From: Rhododendron vialii
Lineage: Eukaryota; Streptophyta; Magnoliopsida; Ericales; Ericaceae
Direction of reading: 5' to 3'
DNA: 64,000 nucleotides
NCBI RefSeq assembly: GCF_030253575.1
Contig: NC_080568.1
Location: 2,869,501 to 2,933,500 of the forward strand
Numbering within the stretch: position 1 is the stretch's first letter; every line of letters starts with the position of its first letter. The translations under genes were made by a program, and so were the position numbers. The notes under the pieces were generated by a model. The model saw nothing but the letters and a program-made list of their open reading frames with translations, had not been told where the DNA came from and ran no database searches. Below, in pieces: positions 32,975 to 44,450 of this stretch.

Positions 32975-34760
32975 GATGCTTGTTGCCCGTCACTCAAAGC
33001 AGTCAAAGAGTATGCACGTTTCTTAGAACTACCATATATTGTAATTGTAATAAGTTATTGAAACTGGTTTTTGTGGTCTTTTTGTCCTCCTTTTACATAT
33101 GTTGCACATCTTTAGTGGCATATAGAGGTAGATGCATTATTGGTATTGTGTGTCTAAGTCGTTCATTTTGTCCTTGGTGGTGTTGCTGCTGACAGTTTTA
33201 CCATCAATTTCCAGTATTTGCTTAACACATCAGTAGAATCAACATTTTTGACATCTGAAAGCTTGCAAGGCCGTAGTTTACCTTGGCTCTGTACTCTTCC
33301 TTAGGCTAGTACTGCTGGCACTCATACTTTTTTTTCGCTGTTAATCTTTATCTGGTAAGGCTTTATTTTGTGGCGTCTCTTTAGGTATTTGGTATAGTGG
33401 GAGGATAGTTTTCATGAAGATTGTTTTGAGTACTTAAGTAATGTACAACTTCTCTCTGGGTGTATATAGAGCTCTTTACCTCTCACTGGGACTGCATCCC
33501 ATGGTTAGTATTGAATGTCAAGTTTACCCTGCATTTTATGCTTTCATTTTAATGCATTTTTTATTCTTTTTTTTATTTACATAGTTTCTGCAGCATGCTG
33601 AATTTCATTCGAGGAGAGGAAGCAAATATTTTCTGGTACGCAAGGGTCTCTCTTTCTTTTTCCCTTCTTCATACTAACTGGTTGCACACTAGTATAAATG
33701 TGATCTGTCAACCAGCACATCATTAAGCCTGAACTAGAGGGTAATCATGGTAAATTAATGTTTAAGAGCAGTACCTTGCTATGACTAGGGCCTCTTGCTT
33801 CTCCTTTTTCCTCTTTTTTCTGTGTGCTTCTGTCGGTGGCATCGAGTTCCTCTGTAGCAGATGCTATGTAAGTATGTAGGCACCTTAATTTTTCCTTTGA
33901 TTTGGAATTTCCCTTGCTACTTCCTTACGAGTTGTGCTTTTGATTAGATCCATGTGCTTGTCGGTGCAAATGTTTAGTCAGTGTTTTGGAGAACAGATGG
34001 GAGTACGTCTGGATTCCTTGTTTTGTTCCCTCTATGTAATCTTGTGGGCGCTCTCTGGCATTTTCTGTAAATAGTTTTAGGTTTATATGATGGTTTTGAC
34101 TACTAATTCAAGTCAAGTTGTTATGTGTCCCATTAACTTATGTGTCCCATTAACTTTTCGGTGGCATCGAGTTCCTCTGTAGCAGATGCTATGTAAGTAT
34201 GTAGGCACCTTAATTTTTCCTTTGATTTTGAATTTCCCTTGCTACTTCCTTACGAGTTGTGCTTTTGATTAGATCCATGTGCTTGTCGGTGCAAATGTTT
34301 AGTCAGTGTTTTGGAGAACAGATGGGAGTACGTCTGGATTCCTTGTTTTGTTCCCTCTATGTAATCTTGTGGGCGCTCTCTGGCATTTTCTGTAAATAGT
34401 TTCAGGTTTATATGATGGTTTTGACTACTAATTCAAGTCAAGTTGTTATGTGTCCCATTAACTTTTCAGTTCTTTGATTTCTTTGAAATTTCCATTGCTG
34501 CTTCTTAACAAGTTGTTCCATTGCTGCTTCTTGACAAGTTGTTCTGGATTTGACAAATGCTTATCGGCTTTAATTATTGGGTCAGTGGTTCAGAACCGGT
34601 GCAGTACTTTAGGATTCTTGGTTGGACTATGCTGGACAAAGGGTTTCTTTCGATATCCTCTCCCCTTCCTGTTTCACAGCTTATCTAGGGCTTTGGAAAT
34701 AGGGTTTTGTTTGGGCCAAGGCCAAGGGCTCCACTTGTTTCACTGATTGAGCGTATCACC

Positions 34761-34798
<38 letters not shown>

Positions 34799-35830
34799 GG
34801 GGGGGGGGGGGGGGGGGGGGGGTGGGGGGTTGTATGGGAAGGTTTGTCTGTGGCTTAGATCTTCTTTACAGATGCGTAATTTCTGATAGATAACCTTTGT
34901 TGGGAAGGGAAGCTAAAATACATTTTCTTTCCTTTCTGATGATTATTTCTATTACTTTGTTCTCCCAGTTTTAGGCATCTTTACGTTGCAGATTTCTTGA
35001 AGCTAATCAGTTTGAAAAACCCTTAGGTTTGGTTTGTATGTTGTTTGCTGCTGTGGACATATTGGAGTCATGTTTCTTCGCTGCATATTGTTGTGCCTAT
35101 TTTGTTCACTATGTCTCCTCATTTGCTTTGACTTGTGTCATCTTTGGTGTTTGGTGAATTCCTCCCCTCGCCTCGCGCTTTGCGGGTAGGCTCCAAGAGA
35201 CCTTGGTGCCAGAGCCTTTTAAAACACTTGCTAGTCTATTTGGACGCTTGTATATATTTCTTTCCTTCTAGGAAAATAATTGATAGTGCAATTCATTTGA
35301 CTATGATGTGCTATTGCAGGGCCACCTACCTTCACTTCAGTTTCTTCGATCATTCGTGGAAGGACAACATTTGAGCTCCATTGCATCTTATAGCATAGGG
35401 TGAGCCATTTGTCTACTGTAATATTGTGGACAGGTTGAAGTTGTGGCCTTAATTTGTAGTTCTGATGTTAAGCATAATTAAGGCTTGCTTTAGGGAAAAA
35501 GGAGATTGCTTTTACGAGTGGTTTAGAGTGAAAAGTAATGGTGTCAAGGATAAGCTAAAATACCAGTGGTAAGTTTATTCAAGTCTTATTTCCTGCTGTT
35601 TTTTTGGTTTAAATCTGTTTCATTGTACTTGATAGATTATGGGTGAAAATATTCTGTTGGCAGAGTCCTTGGACTTTAGTTCGGAGGATGCAGGAAGATG
35701 CCTGAAACCTCTTTACATATCTGTTCATAAAGATGGTGTTAAAGGGAGTGCTAAGCGTGTGTTGTCTATTGTGTTGCTGCTGTTAGGTAATTCCTTGAAA
35801 TGGAAGTATCAGCACTATTACTGAAGGACG
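32433..35830 (+). other. T-rich region with exon-like pieces, gene not established
   Basis: T-rich on the plus strand, like introns elsewhere here, with short stretches between plausible splice sites: GCAG|ATGCTTGTTGCCCGTCACTC near 32973; CTGCAG|CATGCTGAATTTC...TTCTG|GTACGC near 33590-33637; TTTAG|GGAAAAAGGAGATTGC...CAGTG|GTAAGT near 35490-35573 (frame GDCFYEWFRVKSNGVKDKL); and a frame at 35639 (ENILLAESLDFSSEDAGRCL). The last two do not join in frame without a stop, and a stop lies in the GPPTFTSVSS-type piece near 35321. Best reading: relic of a spliced gene, or a non-coding transcript. A (TA)n run at 32926-32971 and (TG)n-G(n) at 34763-34822 also lie here. Confidence 0.3.
33833..34470. repeat. 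325-bp tandem duplication, nearly identical
   Basis: Units start TCGGTGGCATCGAGTTCCTC at 33833 and 34158 and differ at only a couple of positions, for example GATTTGG/GATTTTG. At the end of unit 1 TATGTGTCCCATTAACTT is itself doubled. This is a recent local duplication inside the T-rich region. Confidence 0.92.
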
Positions 35831-36769
35831 TAGTGATTGCACTTTTGACACCAAGAAACTAATATTCCCGAAGTGGAGAAAAAGTTTGTTTTATTTGGAA
35901 ATGCATGTACAGGCAGATCTTCCGCCGTGCATCCTCGCTGTGCCCCTATACTGAGAAAGTTTGATGAAACTCTGTAAAGATAAGAATCTAAGAATATTTT
36001 TCTCTCTTCTATGTATTTTCATGTGTGTAATACTTTTTATTTATCCAATATACCTCAAATTTCCACCTTATGTTGCGATGGAACATCAACAACGTAGACA
36101 ACATCAATGTGCCAAGGAACTAACTCACCAAAAAGCTTAAGCTCTCGGAAATGGTGTAAATATTTTATATTTTGGACATGCTCCCCTTGTTTGTTGCTAG
36201 GCTATCCCTAGTAAATGGGTTGAAGATGGCATTATAATTGTTAGGCCCTATTGTGTGGCCTAGGTTCTCACCACTTGTGGTCTAACAAGTTCATGTACTA
36301 TGATTGCCGATGGACAACGGGTTTTGAGCCTCCGAACTGTGCAACCTCTGGTACCATGTTATCAATTTTCTCATCGAAAAGCTTAAGCTCTGAAAGACCG
36401 TGACTTGGTTATTTATATTCACGATACATCACTGAAAGGTTACTGCTTGGTGGGGTTCAACAATGGATTTCTTTAGTTTATATTTGGATTATTTCACTGA
36501 CATAACTGGACCTTCATGGAAAAGGTTGTAAATTTATTTTCCTTGATTCTGTGCATGTCAATAAAGCCACAAATTTGTGGTATCCGTCTTACTCTAATGT
36601 AGCAATCTGTAAGTTAAAAATGGAATACAAGGTTCATGTAATAGTATGGGTAACACTGGCCACTCATCCAACATTGGGTGGGTATGAAAGCTACAAGTGG
36701 AATGTATGAGCTATGTAATACTTGGACTTAACCATTTTGGCCCATGTTATTAGGCTCCAATAAATTCCT
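35831..36769. other. Intergenic, no gene seen
   Basis: AT-rich, with no frame or recognised element. AGCTTAAGCTCT appears at about 36136 and 36389 with similar context, suggesting an old local duplication. Confidence 0.4.
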
Positions 36770-36957
36770 GGGTCATTAGTCTACTTGGGGCATTACAGTG
36801 TATGCCACTCATATTGGGCTTTTTTATCTCACATTATCATTCCTTTTTGTATATGCATTTGCTGGGTCATTAGTCTACTTGGGGCATTACAGTGTATGCC
36901 ACTCATATTGGGCTTTTTTATCTCACATTATCATTCCTTTTTGTATATGCATTTGCA
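36770..36957. repeat. 94-bp exact tandem duplication
   Basis: GGGTCATTAGTCTACTTGGG starts at 36770 and 36864; the two 94-bp units look identical through GTATATGCATTTGC. Confidence 0.93.
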
Positions 36958-36989
36958 GCAAAACTTCAAGTTCTTTGAGAGCAAATTGC

Positions 36990-37640
36990 ATAGTATATAG
37001 TGTGGTGGGCCAAACCTGACTTAGGTTGTGGGCCGAGCCCGATGCCCTATTTGGCCGAACCCGGCTAAGGAGCCAAGCAGACAGGTGAAACCCATTGGAC
37101 AAGTGAGACGGGCCGAGCAGTGGTGGGCCGTGCCGAACGGTCTACTTGCTGGGCAGCCCAGGTTCAAGCCCAAGGTCCATTTAATGATGGGCTGGTTGGT
37201 ACCGAGGATCGACCCGACCTGGAGAGGGAGAGATCGATCGTCAGAAGAGATTGTCAGCAGAGAGAGAGAGAGAGAGAGAGAGTAGAGAGATTACCGGAGT
37301 GACGGAGTCGTCAGACGTGGACAATCGAGAGGAGAGTCGAGAGAGAGGGCTTCGATGTTGATGTTGATCGCAGAGGAGAGACCGAGAGAGAGCTTCGGAT
37401 CGCCCAGGAGTGAGAGGCGGCTTTGATCGATCAGGTGTGTGTGTGTAAGAGTCTTATTTTGCCCTTATATTTTGTTTGTGACTGGACGACACCTAGGCGA
37501 CCTTTTTTGTTCGCCTATTAGGCAGTCGCCTCTTCCATTCTCGCCTCGCCTCACAACTGCAAGGTGACCCAACCTCGCCTCATCGCTCGCCTCGCTTAGG
37601 CGATCGCCTGGGCGCGATTTTTTAATCACTGATCGGACCT
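36990..37640. other. GC-richer block with GA repeats and CGCCTAGGCG-type element end
   Basis: GGCCGAGC/GGCCGAAC words (37030-37140), a GA run at about 37259-37283, and from about 37490 dense GGCGA/TCGCC words ending GATTTTTTAATCACTGAT. Such AGGCGA-rich DNA ending AATCACTG is usual for hAT-like MITEs; a similar CAGTGTTCTAAAAGCC element sits at about 56685-56840. No frame is believable. Confidence 0.4.
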
Positions 37641-39236
37641 AATCAGATAGGTCCCGCCAGTAAATTGCATGACCTCCATTTCCTCTATTAGTCCCTCAAA
37701 TATGGGGAATACCTTCCCCTTTCCCCACTACTCTTTTTGTATTTTTTTTCAAAACATCAAATGACAAATTCGACAGTTTCATTGACCATTGTGTTCGAAG
37801 AAAACCCTAAACCTAACACAATTATGTTAGTAGTTTTTTAACATGTCTATTTTTTTAAAAATATGCTTTCAAGTTTGTCTTGTGGTGGGTTTGCAAATCT
37901 TATTTTCCATAATCCTAATATATGAGGTAATAAAGTTTATTTTAATAACTAAATTAGTAAAGCATACTAGCATATATAGGACTTAGGTTTTGCTCCTTCC
38001 TTGTTTTCTACTACATCGCAGGATCCAAACATCCTGCTATCACCTTTTATTGGATAATCCAAACACCCTAAGTCCTATCACCTCTTATTGGATAATCAAA
38101 CCCCCACCATTGGACGATAAAGAAATAAAATTTGATCTTCTAGTAGTAAAAATTAATCAATGTAAACTAGTCCAAACACGTCATGTCAGGGGAGGCCCCA
38201 AGGGTGTGCAAGGGGACCCAGGCCCCTGCACAACTCGAAATTATCTCGCGTATTGTACTAATTTTTAAGTTAATTAGAAAAACTTCTATGGGATTAACCC
38301 TTGCAAATTCTTTGAGTGAAAATTTTTTCTTAAAATTTCTATGTGGGGAGTAAATATTCCCAAAATTTCAAGTTATCAATCTTTTTTAGGTTGCACATAT
38401 AAAACTAAGCGGTGGCTGTGTACATACACATAATATCGGCCATTCTTCATATCTGGCGAGTACCAACATATACTTGTAAAAATATATTTTTTATTATCAA
38501 TATAAGAGTACACGTGATTTGGACCCCTGCTAGACATAAATTCAGTGTCTGCCACATTACAAACATTTAGGGTGAGTTCTTGTAAACTTATTTGTTGTCT
38601 TCGTGTAATGTGTTTTGTTCGTCTTTTTTGAATTATTTTTACATTTGCGTTATTTTTTTTATTAGTCAACTGTCTCGACGAGAGGAGTCTGAAAAATAAA
38701 AAATTATGAACAAAAGCAAAAAAAAAAAGGTTTAGTATAGACGAAAAAAGTACAAACAGCTATCTTTTTTGTTTAAGGTGTCGCCTTGTATGATTTTTTT
38801 TCAATATTGGTCCATATTTTTATGTTTTTTCAATTCGTCTTGTCGAGAAAAAAGATTAACCCCAAAAATTAAACGAAAAGTGTCAAAAAGTAAAAATATC
38901 GAAATAAGTTCCGAACAAATAAATTTACAAGAACGCAGCTTTAGAGTGTGAAATATATATATTTTTAAAAAAGTTGAAGAAGCACAAACTCTAATAACCA
39001 CCTGGCCAACGGTCAACTACCACCAACAAAAATATACGGCCTACGTTTCCGAAAACAGAAACGACCATTTCCAAATCAATGAAAACCAAACCAAATCCAA
39101 TCGCAAAACAACGATGCATTTCCAGCTTCTAATCCTCCGATTCCATCCCCGTTCTCTTTTCCAATCCCAAAAGAATTTCAAAGAAATCGAAAACCGAATA
39201 AATTCCGCGGAACAAAGACGCATTTGATTGCGAAGA
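37641..39236. other. Intergenic; EXO70 upstream region
   Basis: A foldback-like element lies at about 38568-38945: TGAGTTCTTGTAAACTTATT at the left mirrors AAATTTACAAGAACGCAGCT at the right, and GTCTCGACGAGAGG / CTTGTCGAGAAAA are inverted inside. Direct repeats of ATTGGATAATC[C]AAAC near 38050-38100 look like a MITE end. The EXO70 promoter should be in the last few hundred bases; no clear TATA box is seen. Confidence 0.45.
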
Positions 39237-41658
39237 ATGGAGAAGACGTACCATCCTGAGAAATCCGGCAGCTTCATCGGCCGCCACGCTCGCAGAAAGA
39301 GCGAGGTCGCCATCAGCCCTAAAACCTCCGACGTCTCCGATGCCTCCTACGCCGATACCGCCTGGCGGGAGACCGTCGAGCCGGTCGACGATCGCGACGC
39401 CGACGAGATCTCCCTGTCCATCGACCAATTCACGTCCACGTTGTCTTCTATCGATCGGAAATCGAGTCCGCCCGACGTGCCGAACGAGGCCGTCGAGACG
39501 TTTTCGAAGATCATCGAGTCGAAGATCGTGAAGTATTACTCGGCGGACGGCGGGAACAAGTTCGGCAAAACAGAGGAGGAGGACGCGCGCTTTCTGGAGT
39601 CTGTTCTGCGCGTGTTCAAGCTGACCAGCGCGTTCGGAGACTTCGAGGCGGGGGCCGTCAAAACGACGTCGCTGGATCGGATGAGCGTGGTGCTGCAGCG
39701 AGCGATGTTGTTCTTGGAGGAGGAATTTCGAGGTCTGCTGGAAGGACCGACGGAGGAGGATACGATGAAGGAGGAATCGGATCGATGTACTTTGCACGAA
39801 GCGGAGCCGAATAAAGGAGAGCCAGAGTTTCCAGGGTATTCGGCGGAGGCGGTGGCGAGGATGGGCAGGATCGCGGGGGCGATGGTTTCGGCTGGGTACG
39901 AGACGGAGTGCTGCCAGGTGCGAGGACGGACAGAGGGGCGGATTCGCTCTATTCAAAGTTCAAAATTTCTTTAGAATCGTAGTAGTTTTTTTCTTTAAAA
40001 CTTTAAAAAAAAATTCCTTTTTTGAAATTTACTTACAATCATTAGTTATTTCTTAAAATGTTAAAATTAGAATTATATTAGTTCGTCGACCTAATATTCT
40101 TTGTAAAAACCTAATAACCCTTTTCAATTGTAGAATTTGGTGAGAGAAAAGAAATGGAATAAAAAGGAGAACCTCATCGCTTGTCATTGAGGAATGTGTA
40201 TAACGCAAGGTTTATTTTGTTTTGGCGCGAAATCATAACTTGTTCTTCCTTCACGAAATCACTCAATCCGAAGGGGGATCGTACTGTTTATAATGGATAT
40301 GAATGTATCTACAACTATGTATGACTATATTTTCTTATAATTCCAATGAATAGTTCGCCCAATGTTGAAATTCTGCGTCTATTTATTTTTTTTGTCAGGT
40401 GTACAGCATAGCGAGGCGAAACGCGTTCTCCGAAGCGTTGAGATGTACCGAATTCAATTGGGTCACGATCGAAGAGATCCAGAGAATGCAGTGGGAAGCG
40501 TTGGAAGGAGACATCTCGAGGTGGATAAGTGCCGTTAAACGTTGCTCCACGGTCCTCTTCCCCGGCGAACGGAGCCTCTGCGACATCGTTTTCTCTCAGA
40601 ATCGAGCAATCTCCATCGGCTTCTTCAGCAACCTCGCTCGAGCTATCATAATCCAGCTCCTCAACTTCGTCGACGCCGTCGTTCTGACGCGGCGGTCGGC
40701 GGAGAAGCTGTTCAAGTACCTCGACATGTACGAGGCCCTCCGCGATCTGGTTCCGTCCATCGAAGACGGAGCCTCGGAGGAATCCGGCGGCGAATTGAGG
40801 TCAGAGATCTCCGCCGCCGGAGACCGGATCGGGGAGGCCGCTGTGTACATATTCTGCGACTTGGAAAACTCGATCAAGGGGGACGCGGCGAAAACGCCCG
40901 TCCCGGGCGGCGCAATCCACCCCCTCACCCGTTACGTCATGAACTATCTAAAGTACGCCGGCGAATACAAAGACACCCTAGAGCAGATCTTCCAGACCAA
41001 TCACGTTCTCGCAGGATCGCTATCTTCGACCACCAAATCCGATAAAACCCACAATCTCGACAAGTCAACGTCGCCGTTTTCGATGCAGCTGATAACCGTT
41101 GTGGAGTTATTAGACGAAAATCTGGAGGCAAAATCAAGATTATACAGGGATCCCTCGTTGCGTTACATATTCCTGATGAATAATGGTCGTTACATAAATC
41201 AGAAAATCAAAGGGTCCACCGAAATCCTCCAATCGGTGGGGGACACGTGGTACAGGATGAGATCCACTGCGGTGAGGCAGTACCATAAGAACTACCAAAG
41301 GGAGACTTGGGGGAGACTGCTGCAATGCATTGGGCACGATGGGTGCCAAGTGAACGGGAAGGTGTACAAGCCGGTGGTGAAGGAGAAGTTCAAGAACTTC
41401 AACACGTTGTTCGAGGAGATACACAAGACGCAGAGCACATGGGTGGTGAACGACGACCAGTTGCAGTCGGAGCTGAGGGTGTCCATATCGGCGGTGGTGA
41501 TCCCTGCGTACCGGTCGTTCCTGGGGAGATTTAGGCAGTATTTGGAGTCGGGTAAGCAATCGGAGAAGTATATTAAGTACCAGAGTGATGATATTGAGTT
41601 GATGATTGAGGGACTTTTTGATGGGAATCCTAATTCTATGGGTAGGAGGAGAACATAA
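39237..41658 (+). CDS. EXO70 exocyst subunit, 646 aa, two exons
   Basis: Exo70 subunit of the exocyst, which tethers secretory vesicles to the plasma membrane. Exons 39237-39917 and 40399-41658; the intron runs GTGCGAGG...TTTTGTCAG, phase 0. The ATG at 39237 is the first in frame. Residues 1-227 form a charged N-terminal part (SLSIDQFTSTLSSI; ARFLESVLRVFKLTSAFGDF). The Exo70 C-terminal domain fills about 240-635, with MQWEALEGDISRWI, CSTVLFPGERSLCD, RRSAEKLFKYLDMYEALRDL, CDLENSIKGD, PGGAIHPLTRYVMNYLKY and LRYIFLMNNGRYI. Length fits the family. The CDLENSIK block and the intron after ECCQ suggest the EXO70C subgroup, but only a tree would settle that. High local GC contrasts with its surroundings. 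No damage is visible. Confidence 0.92.
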
Positions 41659-42161
41659 TAGTTTTTCAATTTTGATTTGATGAAAAAGAAAAGAAAAAGA
41701 AAGGTTGTGGTGGTGGTGGTGTTTTTGTATGCTACATTTGATTTTGAGATCTTCATTTCTTGTATAATTTATTTAATTTTTTACGCAATTTTGACGGTGT
41801 AATAATACAGGAAATTTTGGTGCACAATATTTGCTTTGTGTAGATGTCAATGGAAATGTAGAGCTATGCACAGTTTTATGCACAAGAACCACCATCTCTT
41901 CTTCTTCTTTTATCACAGGAACCATTCTACTGACATTGTGGCTTATTGTTCTGAATTCGAACTATTCCGAACTTTTCAAAAACCAAAAGTGGCCATGGAA
42001 ATAAAGAAGACGTTATTCAGCGATCTTGGGGCAATCCTTCGACATCAAACGCAAAGCTGTGTGATCCTATGCGTCTCTTTTTGGGTCGTGGGGGGGAGTG
42101 TGGCAACTGAAGTGGGCAATACGAGGCCACGGCCCCCACCGGCATATCCAGCAGCTTGCCA
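41659..42161. other. EXO70 3' flank
   Basis: Probable 3' UTR, then AT-rich sequence. No further gene. The hAT-like element begins at 42162. Confidence 0.45.
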
Positions 42162-42734
42162 TAGGGGTGATACCGGTCTGATTTCGACCGGTTTGAGTGT
42201 ATTTTTCGGTCGAAACCGGATATCCGGTTTGAGATTTTTAGAAATCGGAACCGGTTGAGATAAAACCGGTCCGGTTTCGACCGGCTCAACCGGTTTCGAT
42301 CCGGTTTATCCGATTTTCATTCATGGGCCATATTTTTTGCTCAACACATCAAAAAATTCACAATTCAACTCATAAAATATCAACCAAAAATCTATAATTC
42401 AACCCTTTTTTTTTGGCCCAACAAAAAAGGATCAATTTTAAGCTCAATACATAAAAAAAAAAATCCATAAAAACATAATTAAGCCCATAAAAATAGTTTT
42501 TATCTAATAAATATATTTATTAGACCAATATACACCACAAAATATCAACCAAAAACCCATAATTCAACTCCTCCCCTATGGATCAATTTTAAGCTCAATA
42601 CATAAAAAAAAAATCCATAAAAACATAATTAAGCCCATAAAAATAGTTTTTATCTAATAAATATATTTATTAGACCAATATACACCACAAAATATCAACC
42701 AAAAACCCATAATTCAACTCCTCCCCTATGTTTT

Positions 42735-42767
<33 letters not shown>

Positions 42768-42958
42768 TATATATACATATAACCGGTTCCGGTTTCAACC
42801 GGTTTTTAAAACACATAAACCGGATCGAAATTATTTTTCAGGTTTATAAAATTTTATAAACCGAAACCGGATAGAAATTATTCAACCGGTTTAAAAAATT
42901 CGGTCCGATCCGATTTTTTCGGTTTCGATCAATTTTTCGGTTTTGAGTAACAGCCCTA
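42162..42958. mobile_element. hAT-like non-autonomous element, 797 bp
   Basis: Ends TAGGGGTGATACCGG and (inverted) TAGGGCTGTTACTCAAAACC, flanked by an 8-bp duplication GCTTGCCA / GCTCGCCA with one mismatch (42154-42161 and 42959-42966). Eight-bp duplications fit hAT. Both arms are full of AACCGGTT/CCGGTTT words. The AT-rich middle has a tandem duplication of about 150 bp (GGATCAATTTTAAGCTCAAT near 42429 and 42579) and a (TA)n run near 42735-42759. Confidence 0.82.
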
Positions 42959-42966
42959 GCTCGCCA

Positions 42967-44450
42967 GGCTGTTGGGTAGGGCCGACTTAATCGGTCTAAC
43001 CCCAGTCAAGCCTGTCGGGCTTATCAGAAAAGCCTGTTCGGCCTGGCAGGCTAGGTCCGATGATCACCCTTGGTAATTGGTATTGAACCATTGAACGAGT
43101 GCTGTCCTGCCTAGTTTGAGGTGGGGACATTGTACTCTGGGTGAACCTTGGACATTTTATTTGAATGGGTCCATTTTGTTTGGACTACCCCACTTTAAAG
43201 ACTAGGACAGTAGTACTACATCAAAATATCTGTATCACATGCTGAACAGCTGAAGGTATTTTGAGGATCACATATTACTCTATTATTGCGACCATTAAAG
43301 AAAAGGAAAATCTATAAGTTTTTTTTTTTTTTTTTATCCGCAAAATCTATAAGTTTAGATTCATGAGGAAAACATAATGAGATAAATTAGACGTAAGACG
43401 GGTTGTGATTTTGTTCATCTTCCTTTTAAGTGTGCATTACGTAGTGTAGAAAATTGGGGTCTACTTGTTTTGTATAAAATTTACTCCATTGCAACTCATT
43501 TTTTAAACTAGTATACAAGAGTGGATAATATTCACCCACTTAAAAGTGAGTGAACAAAATAGCGTAGGTAAGACGGTTGTACCTGTGGTCGAAAGATTAT
43601 AAAATCCATTCTTACAATGTTCAAAATTATAGTAAATTTTGCTAAGCAAAAAGAGTGGAGGAGGTAGCAACTAGACGTAGCAGTCCTTTCCTGGGCATGA
43701 CCTTAGACACTCCAGACCCACAGTAGAGCCCGTAAGTAAAGGACCATAAAGTCATAGCATCTACCGTCCCACCAAGGACTAGAGGAACACAGTTGGGCTT
43801 TGAAGAAGGACAAAGTTCGAGTCGAGAGGGCACCGTTGGGCTTCGCAAAAGGACAAAGTTCCAGAGGGCTTCGATAGCACGACCCATCCTTGGAGAACAC
43901 CAATAATAAGTTCCCCACCATTGTATAACATCAATATTAGTGTTGAGGTTAGTTGGTAAAAATTGACAGCAGCACTTCATTCATAACATTCAGGGGAATG
44001 AATCCACTGTAAGAAAGAAAGGGACACAACTGACTGTGAAAGCATGACAAACCAATAGCCAATAACATCAACAAAATTCCAACCCTCCATTCCAAATACC
44101 CTTTGGGCCATCTTTTCCCACGTCAAGGACATCACACAGCCTCATAATCAATCCCCTCCACCCGTGAATCTCTCTCTCTCTCTCTCTCTCTAGACTTCTC
44201 ACAATCTGCTGCAAAAAGGAGATCTTCACATGTCTTTGTTTGTATTGAATGAGGAAGACATTCACTGATTACAGTTGGTCCTAACACCAAACCAGTCACG
44301 GGCCTCATTATATGTATACAAAACCAAAGTTCTGTGATATATAACAACGCTCATATACCACATTTCCCATAAAGATAAGACCAATTAATATTAGGCTCTA
44401 GGCAGAGCATAGATGCTTCTTTTCTGCAGAAGTTTCTCTTCCCTGCTTCA
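42967..44450. other. Intergenic and promoter region of the proline-rich protein gene
   Basis: A T run at about 43319-43335 and a CT run at about 44167-44191. A short direct repeat GTTGGGCTTTGAAGAAGGAC / GTTGGGCTTCGCAAAAGGAC near 43792 and 43834 is of unknown nature. GATATATAAC near 44336 is a possible TATA box about 110 bp before the ATG. No other gene is seen. Confidence 0.4.

Noticed and set aside
32746..33192. 148-codon plus-strand frame
   Set aside because: It depends on translating a (TA)n run and T-rich DNA; no domain.
36990..37440. Considered as a solo LTR
   Set aside because: No TG...CA tips with a matching duplication could be placed.
39129..39956. Long minus-strand open frame opposite EXO70 exon 1
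   Set aside because: GC-rich codon mirror of the EXO70 exon. The protein is Arg/Leu-rich without domains, and the plus-strand product is clearly EXO70.
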